Source: Cladorrhinum sp. PSN259
Taxonomy: Eukaryota; Ascomycota; Sordariomycetes; Sordariales; Podosporaceae
Assembly: GCA_033725935.1 (NCBI GenBank)
Contig: MU867096.1
Coordinates: forward strand, 186,001 to 250,000
Length of the DNA: 64,000 nt
Direction: 5' to 3'
Part shown: piece by piece, positions 1-11,600 of the stretch
Layout: each line of letters begins with the position of its first letter
Numbering within the stretch: the first letter of the stretch is position 1
Made by a program: the position numbers and the translations under genes
The notes under the pieces: model-generated
Told to the model about the DNA's origin: nothing
Seen by the model: the letters and a program-made list of their open reading frames with translations, nothing else
Databases searched by the model: none

Positions 1-408
1 GTTTGGCGCAGTCAAAATCAAAATGTACTCGGGCTGGGTCTCTTCCTTTTCTGTTTCCCATTTGCCATGTAGATAGCCGTTAAGTGTTCCTAGCACAAGA
101 GTTTGAGGACGAAGGAGGGGGGATATGATGATATGGTTGAATGCGAAAGATTTTATCCGTTTTTCTGCTCACTATCTATCGTCTTTTCATAGCGCTATCG
201 TCTAATGAACGGTGATTTTCCTACATATTTCCTGCGCCTTTTGGTTTGTTCTTTCTCTCTCTCCTCGCAGACATGGGTATCATCTCTTATAAAAAGCCTG
301 GTATAAAAAAAACCTGACCCAACGGTACTCCTTTTGCTTCGTTTTCCCATTCATGATTGCTATCAGAACGCTCTTCTTCACCACGATCTTCACGACCAGG
401 GGAAGCAA
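1..408. other. Gene-free left edge
   Basis: No convincing reading frame starts here. The stretch is downstream of the minus-strand Nop6-like gene and probably holds its 3' untranslated region. It is pyrimidine-rich around 250-340. No tRNA-like or repeat structure was seen. Confidence 0.5.
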
Positions 409-1613
409 CTAGAACCGCCGGTTCGTGAGCTCGCCGCTGTTGGCACCACTTCCCTTTGGCTTGTTGAACTTGTTACCACCACCACCGCCGCCTCCACCTC
501 TGCCTCTGCCCCTACCACCTCCGCGGCCTCTACCACCACGACCACCTCTGCCGCCACCGCGTCTGCCATTACCGCCGTTCTCGTAGCCGAAGCTATCTTG
601 CTCGTTGTCGTTGCCCATCATGGCCAAGCGGCTGGGATGGATGCCGTTGTTGCTTGGTTCCTCAGCCTGAGCATCGTCGCCCTTGGCTTTAGCCTTCTCG
701 AGCTTGGCCGCTTCCTCCTTCTTCATGCGGTTCGCGCGCTCATCGTTGAGTTTCGCGTTCTTCTCCTTAATCTTCTCTGTGCGATTCTTAGTCTTGCCGC
801 CTCCTCCTGCACTGTGTTTTTTTTCTCTGTCAGTAATGGAACTGGAATGGAAGATGGGGGGTGGGCGGGGGTACGAAAGAAGACATACGTAAGCTCAACA
901 TTGATCTTGCGCCCTTCAAACTCGGTGTGATGGAACTTCTCGAGGCAAGTCTTCATGCGATCATAACCGGGAAACTCTACAAAAGCGATGCCACGGGGTT
1001 TGCCGGTTTCCTTGTCGGTAAGAAGGCGGACAGAGGTTGGTTGGAGAGAGGAGAAGTGCGCCTTGAGGGAGTCGACGGTGGCTGTGTAGGGGAGGTTGCC
1101 GATGAAGCAGATGAAGCGGTTGTTGGATTTGCCTTCGCCATCCTCTTCGGCCTCGTCTTCCTCTGGCTTGGGGCGCTGGGCGTCGGGGTGAGATGGGTGA
1201 AGAGATGGGGTAGCGCTCTCTGTTTCATCGGACTTTGATTTCTTGTCCTTCTTGTCTTTCTTCTCCTTCTTGTCCTTTTTGTCTTTCTTGTCCTTCTTAG
1301 ACTTCTTGTCCTCGCCGTCGGCGGTGGCGGGCGCATCGGTCATTTCTTGGTCCTCGGCAGCATCCTCAGACTTGGACTTGGACTTCTTCTTGTCCTTTTT
1401 CTCCTTCTTGTCTTTCTTCTCCTTCTTGGAAGAGGACTCCTCGGAGTCATCGGAGGACTTTGACTTCTTTGAGCTCTTCTTGGTGACCTCGGCCTTACCG
1501 TTCTCATCAACCTTGCTCTTCTTCAGAACAGTGGTCTCGTCGGCGGCGTTGACGTCCTCGGCGACGTCATCCTCGGCGCGCGCGCGCTTCTTGGATGAAG
1601 AAGATTTGCCCAT
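409..1613 (-). CDS. nop6: Nop6-like RRM RNA-binding protein (rRNA processing)
   Basis: Predicted nucleolar RNA-binding protein of 375 aa. Exons are 1613-889 and 811-409; the 77-nt intron has a GTATGT donor, and joining restores the frame exactly. Residues 1-165 are a Lys/Ser/Asp/Glu-rich low-complexity tail with many KKDKK repeats, typical of nucleolar proteins. One RRM spans about 166-241 (RNP2-like CFIGNLPY, RNP1-like GIAFVEF). The junction-spanning ELTAGGGKTKNR segment is what I know from the Nop6 family, whose yeast member helps small-subunit rRNA maturation. About residues 321-355 form a Gly/Arg-rich RGG stretch, a common RNA-binding and methylation element. The start is the ATG at 1613. 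The function is inferred from family resemblance only. Confidence 0.85.
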
Positions 1614-2783
1614 TGTTGATTGCTTTGTATTGGGTTGCCGAAAAATATGTTTATCCTAAACAACAAAGTGTTGTGAACAAAATGGATGAATTTACGAAGA
1701 AAATTGGTGTAAAGCGACAAAGTATAATCGGAAATAGGTCGCTGATGAACCAAATCCACCCAACCGCAATGGAAAAAAAAAATTGGCTGGTACAGTCGCG
1801 CAAGGAAGGTCGGTTCTGAAATTTTGGGTTTTCTGCCGCTCAACTGCTGCAGGCGGGGAGCGCAACTTTTTTGTGGGGCTTCCCTTCCCAAGTGGGGGGA
1901 ATTGGATTGGGGGGGGGGGGATGGAGTCCATCTGCAGGAGCGGCAACCTCCACCTCAACAAACTTGGACTGCCGACGGGACCTGTAAGTCGACCTGAACC
2001 TTCCAAAAGCGGAAGGATGTTGATGATAGTGATAATTCCATACTCATACTTATGCTCTTGCTCCTACTTTATTTTGATGTCTTCGCCCGATCCTATAGAT
2101 GCTAGTTGAGCAGGACTACCACTTTCACCTCACAATCTGGCCTTCCACTTACTCCACTCATTGTCACCCAGTTTGTCCCATGACTCCCATCGCACATCTA
2201 AACGGTCACAACTGCAAAGTAGATCAGCCAAAATTTCACACATCCATCCATCTGCATCATTACACAATAGTTTAGACTACTACACAGTACCATCAACTTT
2301 TCGGTCCCCACAAGGAATGGATGGTGCTACCGAACGGAAAGGAAACCAGCCCATCCGCATTTCACCTATCACGTTTCACATGGCCAATACGAGGGTCGGG
2401 AACAGCACTATATATAATCAAAAGGTGTATCACGTGAAATCTTCATGATTGTTTTTTCTTGTCTTACGTCGCCTTTCCGTCAACTATAAAGGAACGACAC
2501 AGGCGGGTACTGTAAGTTGAGAAGAAAGGACAAAGGTAAAAGCGAAAGGAAGGTAATCTCTGAAAGAACACGAGATCGCCCAAAACTTGATATAATAAGA
2601 GTAGCAATCCATCCAAAATGTAAGATATTCCAAAAGAACAAGGGATCGAAAAAGGTGATATTCTCGAGCAAGCAATTCCCGAAACACCGACCAATAACCG
2701 GGTGATTATGCCAAAGTGCTTGAGTCTTGCTGAGTGGTGCAGTTTCTATGTCATTCCCACTCATGCTCTTGGCCAGAATGCCT
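1614..2783. other. Intergenic: nop6 promoter and 3' region of the next gene
   Basis: Contains the upstream region of the Nop6-like gene and the likely 3' UTR of the minus-strand gene beginning at 4100. There is a G-run near 1911-1920 and a TATATATA-like stretch near 2409. No supported gene. Confidence 0.5.
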
Positions 2784-4100
2784 CTAAACCTCCGCGGGCT
2801 TCTTGGTAATATCCGCATCTTCATATGCGGGAGGGGGGGGGAGATCCTCGGTCTCCTCGGCGGCCATCAAACCAGCCTTTTCTTCAGCGACGATGGCAAC
2901 CTCCCGATGAGAAACCTTGTGGCAGGAGTGGCGTCTGGAGTGGCGATGATGGCTGCTGGAAGGCTTCCGGCGGACAAAAAAGCGCCACAGTGACACGATA
3001 ACGGTACCAACAGCCATACCAATCCTGGGAAAACAAAGTTAGCACCAATCATCCACATTGCGCAATCAGCACGGAAACTAGATAATGACTTACAAGCCAA
3101 CAGAGACACCTGCAACAACACCGGCGAGGACCGGAAGAAGAATGTGCCAGGTGATGTTCTTGAGCAGACGGCCCCAGGTAAGCTCGCGGGGAGGCATGGG
3201 CTCGTTACCCTGAACGAGCTCAGGATGTCCGTGGTGGTGAGGCCCGTCGTGGTGATGGGGGGGATGTTCACCATCGAAAGGGAGGGGAGGAGGAGTAGGA
3301 TGCGTGCCCATGCCGTCCTTCATCTTACCATGGCAACCGCCCATGCCATGCGCCTTTCTGAACTGAGCCATCCGTTCCCGAGCAGCGGCCATCCAGGCGC
3401 ACCACATATTGGTGCAATCTTCAGCCTTGTCATCGCCGTTGGAATTCTGAGGAGCGCTCTTTTCGACAGTGGTCATGAGAAGCTTGCCGGTAGGCTCCTT
3501 GATGAGCTTGACCTTCACGCCGGGAATATCATCGATAAAAGAGTACATGCCGACTTCGAGAATTTGAAGGTAGACGTCGACCAACTCTAATCCGCCGTTG
3601 GCATCACTCGTTCCGACACCACCAGTGACCAATCCGAAACCAAGCCGCTGAGGCTGAGGCTCGGGCCTCCGGTGGTGCGGGCGCTTCTTCTGATGATGCT
3701 CTTCTTCGTCGTGTCCAGCGTGATGCTTGTGTGTCTCGTCCTTGTCAAACACCTGGGGCGCCATAAGAGGGCCCTGGAAAGGATCTGCCGAGGGATAAAG
3801 TTCAAACTCGTTGACCATAAGATGGTCACCATCCGGCCGAGACTCGATGGAGAAGGTGAGCTCGAGGTGGTTCGGTCGATGAGTTTGGATCTGGACCCCG
3901 TGACCGTTCTCGCCCTTGACCATGATGGGACATCCGGGACATTCGAGCTCGACAGCCTGAGTCACGGCGATGGCGGGAATGGCTTCAATAGCATCGGCGA
4001 TCTGAAGGTCGGATTCACTGAGTTGAGGCGGGATAAGGAATGCATGGGCAGCTGGGGCAGCCAAAAGGCCCGCAGCAGCCGTTACGGATTTCATCAGCAT
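2784..4100 (-). CDS. Secreted/membrane protein with His-rich stretches (DUF7728-like)
   Basis: Protein of 415 aa from exons 4100-3094 and 3024-2784 (intron 3025-3093, GTAAGT donor). The ATG at 4100 is followed at once by a signal-peptide-like stretch (MLMKSVTAAAGLLAAPAAHA); codons further upstream contain no ATG. The middle has a CPGCP motif followed by a beta-rich NHLELTFSIE segment, which I associate with the fungal DUF7728 family. Two His-rich patches (HKHHAGHDEEEHH and HHHDGPHHHGH) could bind metal; that is inference. A hydrophobic segment near the C-terminus (WHILLPVLAGVVAGVSVGL continuing across the splice) is a membrane anchor, followed by a basic tail ending PPPPAYED, a PY-like motif. 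The biochemical function is unknown. Confidence 0.75.
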
Positions 4101-6003
4101 GGTGCCAACGGTTTTAAAAGTGAACAAGTCGTTATCGTCCAACGAGGAAACTAAAGTAGTAGTTGAACGAGCGTGGGTAGGTATGTGTAGGTAGATAGAG
4201 AGATGTGAAGGAGATCGAAGGATGTGCGAGCCAGTCGACTTGGGGAAATGTAATTGCGTTGGTTGTTTTGTTATTTGAGCAGCTGGAAGCCCATCGAGAG
4301 TTGATGGCCTGAGTGATGGTCAACTGATAAGGCGAGGGGCGGCTGCTGTCCTTTAGTTAATAATAAAGGAATGGGCCCTGTTACTGTTAGAGGCCGGGTC
4401 TACCGGAGCCAAAAAGCAGTGTGGGTGGCATCAGGACCGCATTCGCCAAGCGGTGGAAATGGGTGCCATACGTAATCATTGCCCCCAAGCCAGTGGTTTA
4501 CCCCACATATTTCAACCTTGTGGAAGAGTCACGAACGTCCCAACTGTCAAGGGGCCCGTTTCGCATTGGCAGCACCGCTCAAACAGTGGAGGTCGCGAGT
4601 TTCATGGTTCCATGATGTCGACAAGGAGCCATCATCTCAATTATGATCGAGAGATTCTCAGTGATCTCAACATCTCAAGAACACTTCAGTTCATGAACCA
4701 GCCCAATCTTCTTTCGCTGGTCTCACCCCCCAACTCATTCCCAACAGCCAATGAAGTGCCCTAATCACCAAACCATCCGATAATTAACAAGCCCTGTGAA
4801 ACAGTCCAGCTCAGGCAGGCCCAGAGACAGAAATGGAAATTCGAGACCGCAAACGCCAGCCCATCCTCTCAGCCAGAAAGGGGCATTTTTAAATTCCCTT
4901 CCAACTGTCCTTCTCATGATGCATATTTGATAATTGATCCACATTCATTCAAAAGGTTCCAAAAATAAAGAAATGGGGTCCACATCACTTTAACGTAACC
5001 TGCAGGGACTCCCCTTCCCCAGATTTTCCGCCCAGAGACAAAATATCACCTTGGTATTGACAACTTGCTGCTAATTTGTTTTACTATAACAACCACAACA
5101 TTTCCAGCAGACAAAAATGGTGAGCCTCTCTCGTCTTATACTCAAGACACACCAAGACGGCTTTACTCTGATACATGTCTCCCACAATGCTCGCTTATAC
5201 CTCACCAAGCGGAACACCCGTGATTCCGTCCTACGGGTAACCGCCAAGATTTTCGGGGTTCTCATGCAGCTTGAAGCTGCACCATCACGTCCGATTGGTC
5301 AAACGAACTTACACGATCAAGACGAATATCACAACAATCAATCGATCAACTTTGATGCCAAACACCTCAGAAACAATGTCAAAAAACAATAAGTATTATC
5401 AACACTCATACTAAACAAATTAGATTATTGTTCTTCTTCCTTTTCCCTATATCACCAAACCGAATAAAACAGCAACTGAACCTTTGGGGTAAGCGTGGTT
5501 GGTATATACTCGTGTCCCAAAAACATCATCATCATCCTTCGCAACAAAAAACGCCAACGACGCAAACGACACCAACGCCTTGCAATGGTTTCTCTGTCCC
5601 CTTTTCTTTCTTCCAACCTCTCTTGTAACATCAAACTCGACGATTCTCGAAACAAACGCCCACAAACAACTCCCCCTTTCTTTCTTTCGTTCTCTCTCTT
5701 CTTGCTGCGCCAAACTATGCTACATACCCCAAAAACGTAAAATGAAGAAGAAAAAAGCCAAGTGTCTAAACTTGTAGAAACTTTGAAGTGTGAAAATACT
5801 TGTACAAAAACAAACCCCTCGAGAAAAAAGGCCAAGAAAGATTTCGCATACAAGTAGCGTACCAAAAGCGCGCAAAATATCTTCCTGTTTACCCCTTCCA
5901 AGGTGTCAGTAGGTTGTTTAATATCCAGGGGAATACTCCGTCGCTGTAATTAAAGAAAAGGACCCGGCCTTCTCCGTATATTTTGGGAGAGCAAGGATTC
6001 TTC
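4101..6003. other. Intergenic: promoter and 3' UTR sequence
   Basis: Upstream region of the DUF7728-like gene plus the 3' end of the EGF-like gene. ORFs near 5117-5392 and 5447-5901 lack family motifs, start context or splice structure. The region 5400-5900 is rich in A/T and pyrimidine tracts. No gene supported. Confidence 0.5.
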
Positions 6004-8695
6004 TTATGACGCCGCCCCCCCGACGACGCCCTTCCTGCTCCCAGCATCAACTGTGAAGTCAACCAAATCAACCGACCTCCCGGAACCAACTGTAATATTC
6101 CTCGCCGATTCAACAGTAACGCCATTCGTGCCCCCAGCAGACGTAAAGAACCTTTGAAGCGCAACCTGAGTCCTCTCCGCATCTGTCAGTTGATTCTCCT
6201 GCAAAATGAACAAGACAGCCACCCTCGCAAAATCTAGAACCTCCTCCGTGACGCTGAATGTAGGCCTCGGAATTGCTACCCCGGAAGACATGGACATTGT
6301 CGTCGTGACTGTGCTAGTGACCGTTGGTGTCACAGTGGTCGTTGACTGCACTGGTGGTGACCTGCTGACTGAAAAAGTCGTGGCAACAGTAGTGGGAGCC
6401 ACAACTGTCGTCCTAATAGTAGTTCCTGCCGAGGGTGCTACTACAACCGACGTTGGCCAAGGGTTCCGTGCATCAACTGTTATCGTAGTTGACTGGCCCA
6501 TCAAGAGGGTGATAGTGGTGAACGCAATACCTTGAATGGCCACAGCGTTCGCATTAAAGGCCAGAGCTTTAGCGGCACCCTGCCGAGTCGCACTTCCATC
6601 AAAGGTGACGAGAGCATTCGCAGCCGAACAACTCAAATTTCCGGCGTTAAGTTTCGCAACAATTTCAGTTCCGGAAAGTGGCACTGAAAAGTTGGTTTGT
6701 GCTTGCTGGATAAGTCTTGGGATCGCCTCGCCAACAGTGACATTGTCCATTTTATTCAAGGACATCGTCGTACATCCTGGAGTGGGAGCTGTGGCGCAAT
6801 CGAACCCGGTGAAGCCGTTAGTGCAGAGACAACCACATGCTCCCGCGTTGACTACAGTTGTGCCACCATTCCTGCAAGGCAATTGCTGTTGACATTGCTG
6901 TAATGCTGCCTGGGCGTCACCATTTGACCTCTGCTTCTGAATTACGAAGAACTCCACTGGAACGACCACGGCGGCAGTGATCAGGATTAGAATCACGATT
7001 AGTACGACAAGGAAACCCCACAGAGGTAGGCCGCAGCATCTTCGACCCTGTTTCTGCCCAGATCGCTCAGTATCGCTGTTTTGCACCGCATCTTGGGAGG
7101 TGTTCCTTGATCGACTCAAATTAGCAGCCAACGGCCAGGACTGCACATGCTCCAGAATGCTGTTTCGAATACTGCGCCTACTTGAGGCTGCCGGTTGTGC
7201 AGGTGGTGGGAAAGCAGCCAACATGTCAGAGAGGCCAGACTGATGTTTTTCTCGATTCACTAAGAAACATGTCAACACAATTGAGCTGGTGGCAACGTCT
7301 CGAACAAAAAAAACACTTACCTCCAAAATCGTCAGGCCCATAATCAGTGAGGTCATCAAATCTGCTTGCTGGTCTTCGGCCCTTCTCCAAACTAGCTGCA
7401 AGTCTTGTTGCACGTTTTATCAGATCGGGTAAACTTGTCAGACTACCTCGCGCCTCGGCTTGTCGCACAGCATCCATATCTAACCGTGGTGGCCTTCGAA
7501 TCGCAGAGAGGCGGCTGTAAGGGCGGGCACCAGGCGGTGCGAGGTTGGGAGATGAAGTTTCTTCCGATGTGGCAGATGGGGCCTCCGCGTTGGCTGAGGA
7601 AGCTGTTTCAATCGTGCTCGTCCTGGTAACTGCTGAGCCGATTGGTAACCTCGCCGCGGCTGGTATTGTGCTGGATGAGCTCGAATCGACATATCCAGTG
7701 CCCTCGGAAAATGGCCCACCCTGAACTGGCGATGGCCCTGGCCTTAGTCCTCGATCTACCTGGCCTAGTCCACGAGTTGACACTGCGCTGATGAGCATCG
7801 GTTTTGCCAACTTTCCAACACTAGCATTCCGCACCAACCGAGCCTCATCGTCATTACCGTCATATGACCCGCCCTCTTCCAGAATCATGTCATCGTAATA
7901 TGCTTCCGGGTATTGAGGACTTTGTCCAGGTGATGGTGTCCCCCAGTTCTCGGGCATGGCAGCGCTGGAGGCAAAAGAAGTGTGAGATCGAGACCTGGGG
8001 CTCTCTTCGGGAATCGGCGAAACATATGAAAGGTGAGAATAGAACGAGGAGGCACCACGCCTTGCTGACGGAGGGGGGCCGAGATTAACGCTTCTTCGTG
8101 GGGGGCCTGGAGGGATATTAACTGGGACGGGAAAATCAGGAATTGATCCAACAGATGACTGTGTTGATTGTCGCGAGACTGTGGTCGGAGTTTCGGGAAC
8201 CCCAAGCAAGTCTGGCCCAGACGAATCACGCTCAGATCGTGGCCTATACTGAAATACCGGCGTGTGGTCCTGGACCTTTGTGCCGTCAAGTATTGACGGG
8301 ACCCGACTTGGGCGCGGAGGTCGCTGTGGTGGTTCTGATCTTCCTGCTGGAGGTCGGTATGGCTCACCATCAATATCTGTCTGTGGCATTATCGATGCCG
8401 GCAGAGGCCATTGCGGAACTTGTGTCGGCCTCGAAATTGCAACTCCAATTTGGCCATCCCTCGTCTGTAGCCCTGGTGGTGGCTGTGGTCGAATAGGTTT
8501 TCGTTGTCCCGCAGTCGATCCCAATGGAGCTCGTGGCATTCGTGGCTCATCCTCATCCCCCTCCAATCTACCCGGCCCCCCTCTTGGTAATAAACCGTCA
8601 TCTCTCGGTAACCCGGCAGCGGCACGCTCCCTCGCCCTCGCAATGGATCCAGGCGGCGCTTGTCGGTCCATTCCTCTCCCATCTTGAGAATTCAT
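6004..8695 (-). CDS. Single-pass membrane protein with EGF-like ectodomain and Pro-rich cytosolic tail
   Basis: Protein of 876 aa from exons 8695-7321 and 7259-6004. The 61-nt intron has a GTAAGT donor and a CTTAG acceptor; only this acceptor keeps the frame. Residues 1 to about 530 are Pro/Ser/Arg-rich and probably disordered and cytosolic, with many PPGPP-type motifs. A pair of Cys precedes one long transmembrane helix at about 537-560 (GFLVVLIVILILITAAVVV). Outside it, about 581-613 carries an EGF-like Cys cluster (CRNGG, GACGCLC, GFTGFDC). The rest is a Thr/Ser/Val-rich, mucin-like ectodomain. There is no N-terminal signal peptide, so type II or III topology is inferred. It may be a cell-surface sensor or adhesion protein; I cannot name an ortholog. 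Confidence 0.8.
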
Positions 8696-11600
8696 TTAGG
8701 TGTGATAGCCACTCGTTCCAGTTCGCATCCAAAATAACCGTCAAGTCCCCTCTCTTCCCAATTTCTTTAGAATATCCTCCCAACCTTTTCAATGATTCCG
8801 GGATCATAGGCTGTAACTGATCCAGGTCCAATACCGGGCTTGCTGTGTTTCGATGAGTGCGTGACACGGCACGCCGCTCGTAAAATACCTCGGTCCTCCC
8901 TGAGTGTAACGGGGCAATACCCAATTTTCCGAGCTCATAGACAGTCGGGTTTCGCAAAGTAAAGAGCTCAACTCTAAAATCCAAGGTCGTGTAACCGGAG
9001 CGGTGCGTGTATCCGCGACAAAAGAGCGCAATCTATGCCAATGTAAAAAAGAAAGAACGAAAAGGATAGTAACGACCCAGTCGCGTAGTTTGACACAGAC
9101 CGAGTTCACGCCAACAACAATAAATGTAAATTAATTTGGGCGAAGCCAATGACCTTCGACTGCGCGAAGCCAAAGTGTCGAAGCAGTCTGGATGTCAGAA
9201 TACAATGGTCAGCCTAGGTGGCCTGGTGGGGAAAACAGAACAAGAGGGAGGGGAAAAGGAAACGAGTGTCTTAGGGGGCTGGTTGCTGGTAGAGGAAGGT
9301 CGTGCAGTGCAACAATATTCCAGAAAGCAACCCGTCTGTCAGATTTGCCTGATCTGGACGACCCGAGGGAGGGTTCCGGCGGGAAAGGGCTGCTTCACCC
9401 GGACTTGGGGCCAAGACAGCAAACCCCTTTACAGCCGGATCACAGAAGGGGTTGTTGACCAGGGGGTGAGGGATCACGTACGTACCTTTTGTGTTTCGAC
9501 GTATCGAAGAGGACCCTTGTCGACACAACACCAGTCTTTTTGAATATGATTAACAGAGAGGTATCATAAACAGAAAAGTAATGCCTGCTATTACCCAGGT
9601 TCATCAGCAAGATGCTCAGCAAGTTGCACAGAGAGAAAAGAGAGCAAAGACAGGGGCACCATGACTGACTGCTGGCCAGGATAGGTAGGGTAGGATTATG
9701 CAGAGTCGGGGCGGAGACGTCGGCATTGGGGAGGTTTGGTAATGGATCATGGTGTGCACGTACAACTAAGACGAGGGGTGTGCGTGGTCGGAAGCTGTTT
9801 CAGGTTTGCTGTAAGAGAAGGTTTTCGCGGGATAGGCAGCATAACCAGTAGGTGACGACGTCTGAAGCTTGGAGATCAAGAGAAAATCAAGCGAGCACCC
9901 GCATGTGTTCGCAGGACCAGGTGATGATTTGAGTTGGGTTGAACGGAAAGGTAGGACCGTGCCGTGCAGATAGATGGTGCAGTGCAACAGCAGTGTAGCG
10001 CGGCGCTGTGATCAGAGACTAAATGATGGGTGATCCGAGAATCTGTTTGCAGAGTACGAAGTAGAGACGAACGGCTTGCGGCAATGGCAATGGCAACCTA
10101 GAATGACAACAAGCAAAAAAAAGGGAAAAAAAAAAGGGCGTGAAAGTGGCAAGCGGCAACGATATGTCGACGGAATCCAACTGTGCAGAACGAGCGTGGG
10201 GCCAAAGGCGATGGACAGGACGAGGTCATCAAGACCTGTGTGTAGACCGTAGAGGAGATGGATGAGATGGAGTGGAAGACTACAACGAAACAAATCAAAT
10301 AATGGCCAGCAGAGCAGCTGCAGTCCTCGGAGGACGGAGTGGCATCATCTGTGCAGGCCATGGTTACACTTGTTGCAAGGGTGGCATTAAAATGAAGGGA
10401 GATCAGTGCGGTGGGATGCGCACCTTTGGACGGTACCTGCATCCTGGGCTTGTTTTACCTGGATGACGATACGAAGCTCGGACACAATACGGTCCAGCCT
10501 TGGATCTGTTAAATATCCTTTGGCCCAGACTCATCTCAGGAAGAGATCCTCTCCATCACCGACGCTATCGGGGAAGCTTGTGATGCTGACCGAATTGTAA
10601 ATGTATCGTCGTCAAAGAACGGTAAAACGAGACGACTTGTTCGCTTCCCCCCAGCGGCACAGCGCTAATGCATGACATTCTTGATACAGCACGTTTCGGG
10701 GCCGTAAACCCGAGGAGCATGGTGATGAGAGAAAAGCAAGTTATGATTGTTGATTTGACGAGATGATAAACAGCGAAGAAAAACTGCAATGGCAATGACT
10801 GTTACACAAAATCAGAAAGCGTAGATTTGCTGAACATGGCTTTTCAGATTTGTTGTCGATAGAGTGGTTGCAAAAGTAGTGGTGGTGCAAAAACGTGGTG
10901 CCTGGACCGGATCCCAGTCCGTGCCAAGCAGGGGTTCCCGCTCACATGGTGCAGATAACAAGTGGACCCTAGCTAAATCGAAAACACTAGCGCGCTCACC
11001 CACTCCTTTTCTCGTTCGTTCGCAAGTGCGGGGCGGAAGACGAAAACACGAACCAAGAGAAGGTGTCACCGCGCCAGAGTCATCCAGACACGGAACCTCG
11101 CGCGCTTGGAAACGGCCGATAACTTGACAATGAGCCGCCTGGAAGCCGATGATCTTCGACGCTAGGAAACGATCTTGGGACTTCTTTCAGCTGAGCCCGA
11201 TATCCCGAGCAACTCACACATTGCCTTTTTTAGCTAAAGAATGAGAAAAACGGTTCGGATTTTGATGCGCTCGACACTGGGCATGGGTTTATGAAAGAAA
11301 ACTCAAATTTATAGTCTCATAAATCCACCGCGGTTGCTGCTCATTGGATATAAACAGGAAAGATCGTCAGTGACACCCGATCCACCTCAACGTCGTTCCA
11401 AACAGCGGACAAATCACATTTGAGAATTGATATGTCGTGTGCTCGGTAGCCGCTCCTGCAACTGAGGGGGGAAAAAACAGCTTCTGTCGCCTGGCACACA
11501 AACTGAAGATAGCATCATATGAGATCACAATGAATATTGCCGGTTCATTCCCGTGTTTCAAACGGTGTCTCGAGATAGCCCAAGAGGAAGAATATGACAA

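Noticed and set aside
334..930. 198-codon plus-strand ORF opposite the Nop6-like gene
   Set aside because: Starts at TTG and is the complement of the Gly/Arg-rich coding region; Ala/Thr low complexity only.
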